A stretch of 64,000 nucleotides of DNA, from assembly GCF_003367375.1 (NCBI RefSeq), contig NZ_CP031416.1, positions 2,363,501-2,427,500 of the forward strand, written 5' to 3'. The notes below the pieces were generated by a model. The model saw only the letters and a list, made by a program, of their open reading frames with translations. It was not told the origin of the DNA and made no database searches. This document shows, piece by piece, positions 63,702 through 64,000 of the stretch. The stretch is from Gallaecimonas mangrovi. GTDB lineage: Bacteria > Pseudomonadota > Gammaproteobacteria > Enterobacterales > Gallaecimonadaceae. A program made the position numbers and the translations under genes. Within the stretch, counting starts at the first letter, position 1. The number at the start of each line of letters is the position of its first letter.

Positions 63702-63730
63702 AAAAACGCCGGCAACTGCCGGCGTTTTTT
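63701..63730 (+). terminator. Terminator after the Lys/Ala-rich gene
   Basis: Arm AAAAAACGCCGGCA with perfect complement across two bases, then Ts. Confidence 0.87.
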
Positions 63731-63766
63731 ATCACATCTGTCATCCCTTCAGGCACTCAATAGCAG

Positions 63767-64000
63767 CTACCAGCGGCTATCGTTTTCACAGGGAATACCG
63801 TCGTTATCGCCGTCCATCTTGGTGCCAGGACAATGAGCCAGATAAAAATTGGCTTCGGCCCGCGACCCCATTTGGCTGCAATAAACTTTACCCTCGCAGT
63901 GAAAGGTCGGTGGCGCTGGTAGCGCTTTTTTCGGTAAAGCCACCACGGTTTTTACCCGAGGCGGCTTTTTATGTTGATAGAAGTATTGAAAGGCCCCTAA
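63767..64000 (-). CDS. Excalibur calcium-binding domain protein, partial at window edge
   Basis: The frame is open to the edge, giving at least 77 C-terminal residues. It has EANFYLAHCPGTKMDGDN followed by DGIPCE, the Excalibur motif (DxDxDGxxCE), preceded by a CEGKVYCSQM disulfide-like pair. Found in extracellular or membrane nucleases and cold-shock-domain proteins; the upstream part, outside the window, would decide. Ends with TAG at 63767. Confidence 0.75.
   Translation of the reverse strand, partial: LGAFQYFYQHKKPPRVKTVVALPKKALPAPPTFHCEGKVYCSQMGSRAEANFYLAHCPGTKMDGDNDGIPCENDSRW

Overview
The window is a piece of a gammaproteobacterial chromosome of moderately high GC content. The whole gene set fits a marine or brackish Aeromonas/Shewanella/Gallaecimonas-grade organism; that placement is an inference from gene content (pabB-nudL-sdaA synteny as in E. 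coli, topA near cysB, msrPQ, VF530, DabAB, PHB depolymerase, cmoM), not from a marker search. No rRNA, tRNA or CRISPR array was recognised.

The left 8.7 kb is accessory. It opens with a REP-associated (RAYT) transposase followed by a tandem, 5'-truncated second copy, with short REP-like repeats containing GGGTGTCC around both. Two AT-rich minus-strand genes of unknown role follow. A 500-600 bp GC-rich repeat then occurs at 4024-4636 and again at 8203-8694, with a decayed third piece before the second copy. The two full copies keep a hairpin through a compensatory base pair. Between them lies a LysR regulator, a periplasmic binding protein and a TcuC-type tricarboxylate symporter. A 60 bp tail of a lost peptidase gene is stranded next to the repeats.

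From 8.7 kb on the window is mostly core chromosome. The genes run: S9 peptidase; class I fumarase; pabB-nudL-sdaA; a DabAB inorganic-carbon pump with a divergent LysR gene; msrPQ; an NYN-domain nuclease; MarC; a D-tartrate dehydratase cluster (dehydratase, LysR, DASS transporter); pntAB; an NMT1-GGDEF sensor; cysB; topA; astB; an SLC1-type symporter; nagD; secreted peptidases; stress and ion-channel genes (glutathione peroxidase, Kef-type antiporter, mscS, TRIC, mscL); and housekeeping genes (cmoM, Nif3-like).

The most distinctive protein is a 745-residue fusion (48952-51189) that joins a cysteine desulfurase, an ETHE1-like persulfide dioxygenase and a rhodanese. Other unusual items are a PHB depolymerase with a repeated Ala/Lys/Pro tail, a ThiD-like protein lacking the usual GTGC motif, and 17-base palindromes fitting the LysR T-N11-A pattern upstream of dabB and tcuC. 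Many genes end in short GC-rich hairpins flanked by A and T runs that serve convergent pairs, and several convergent pairs overlap at their 3' ends.
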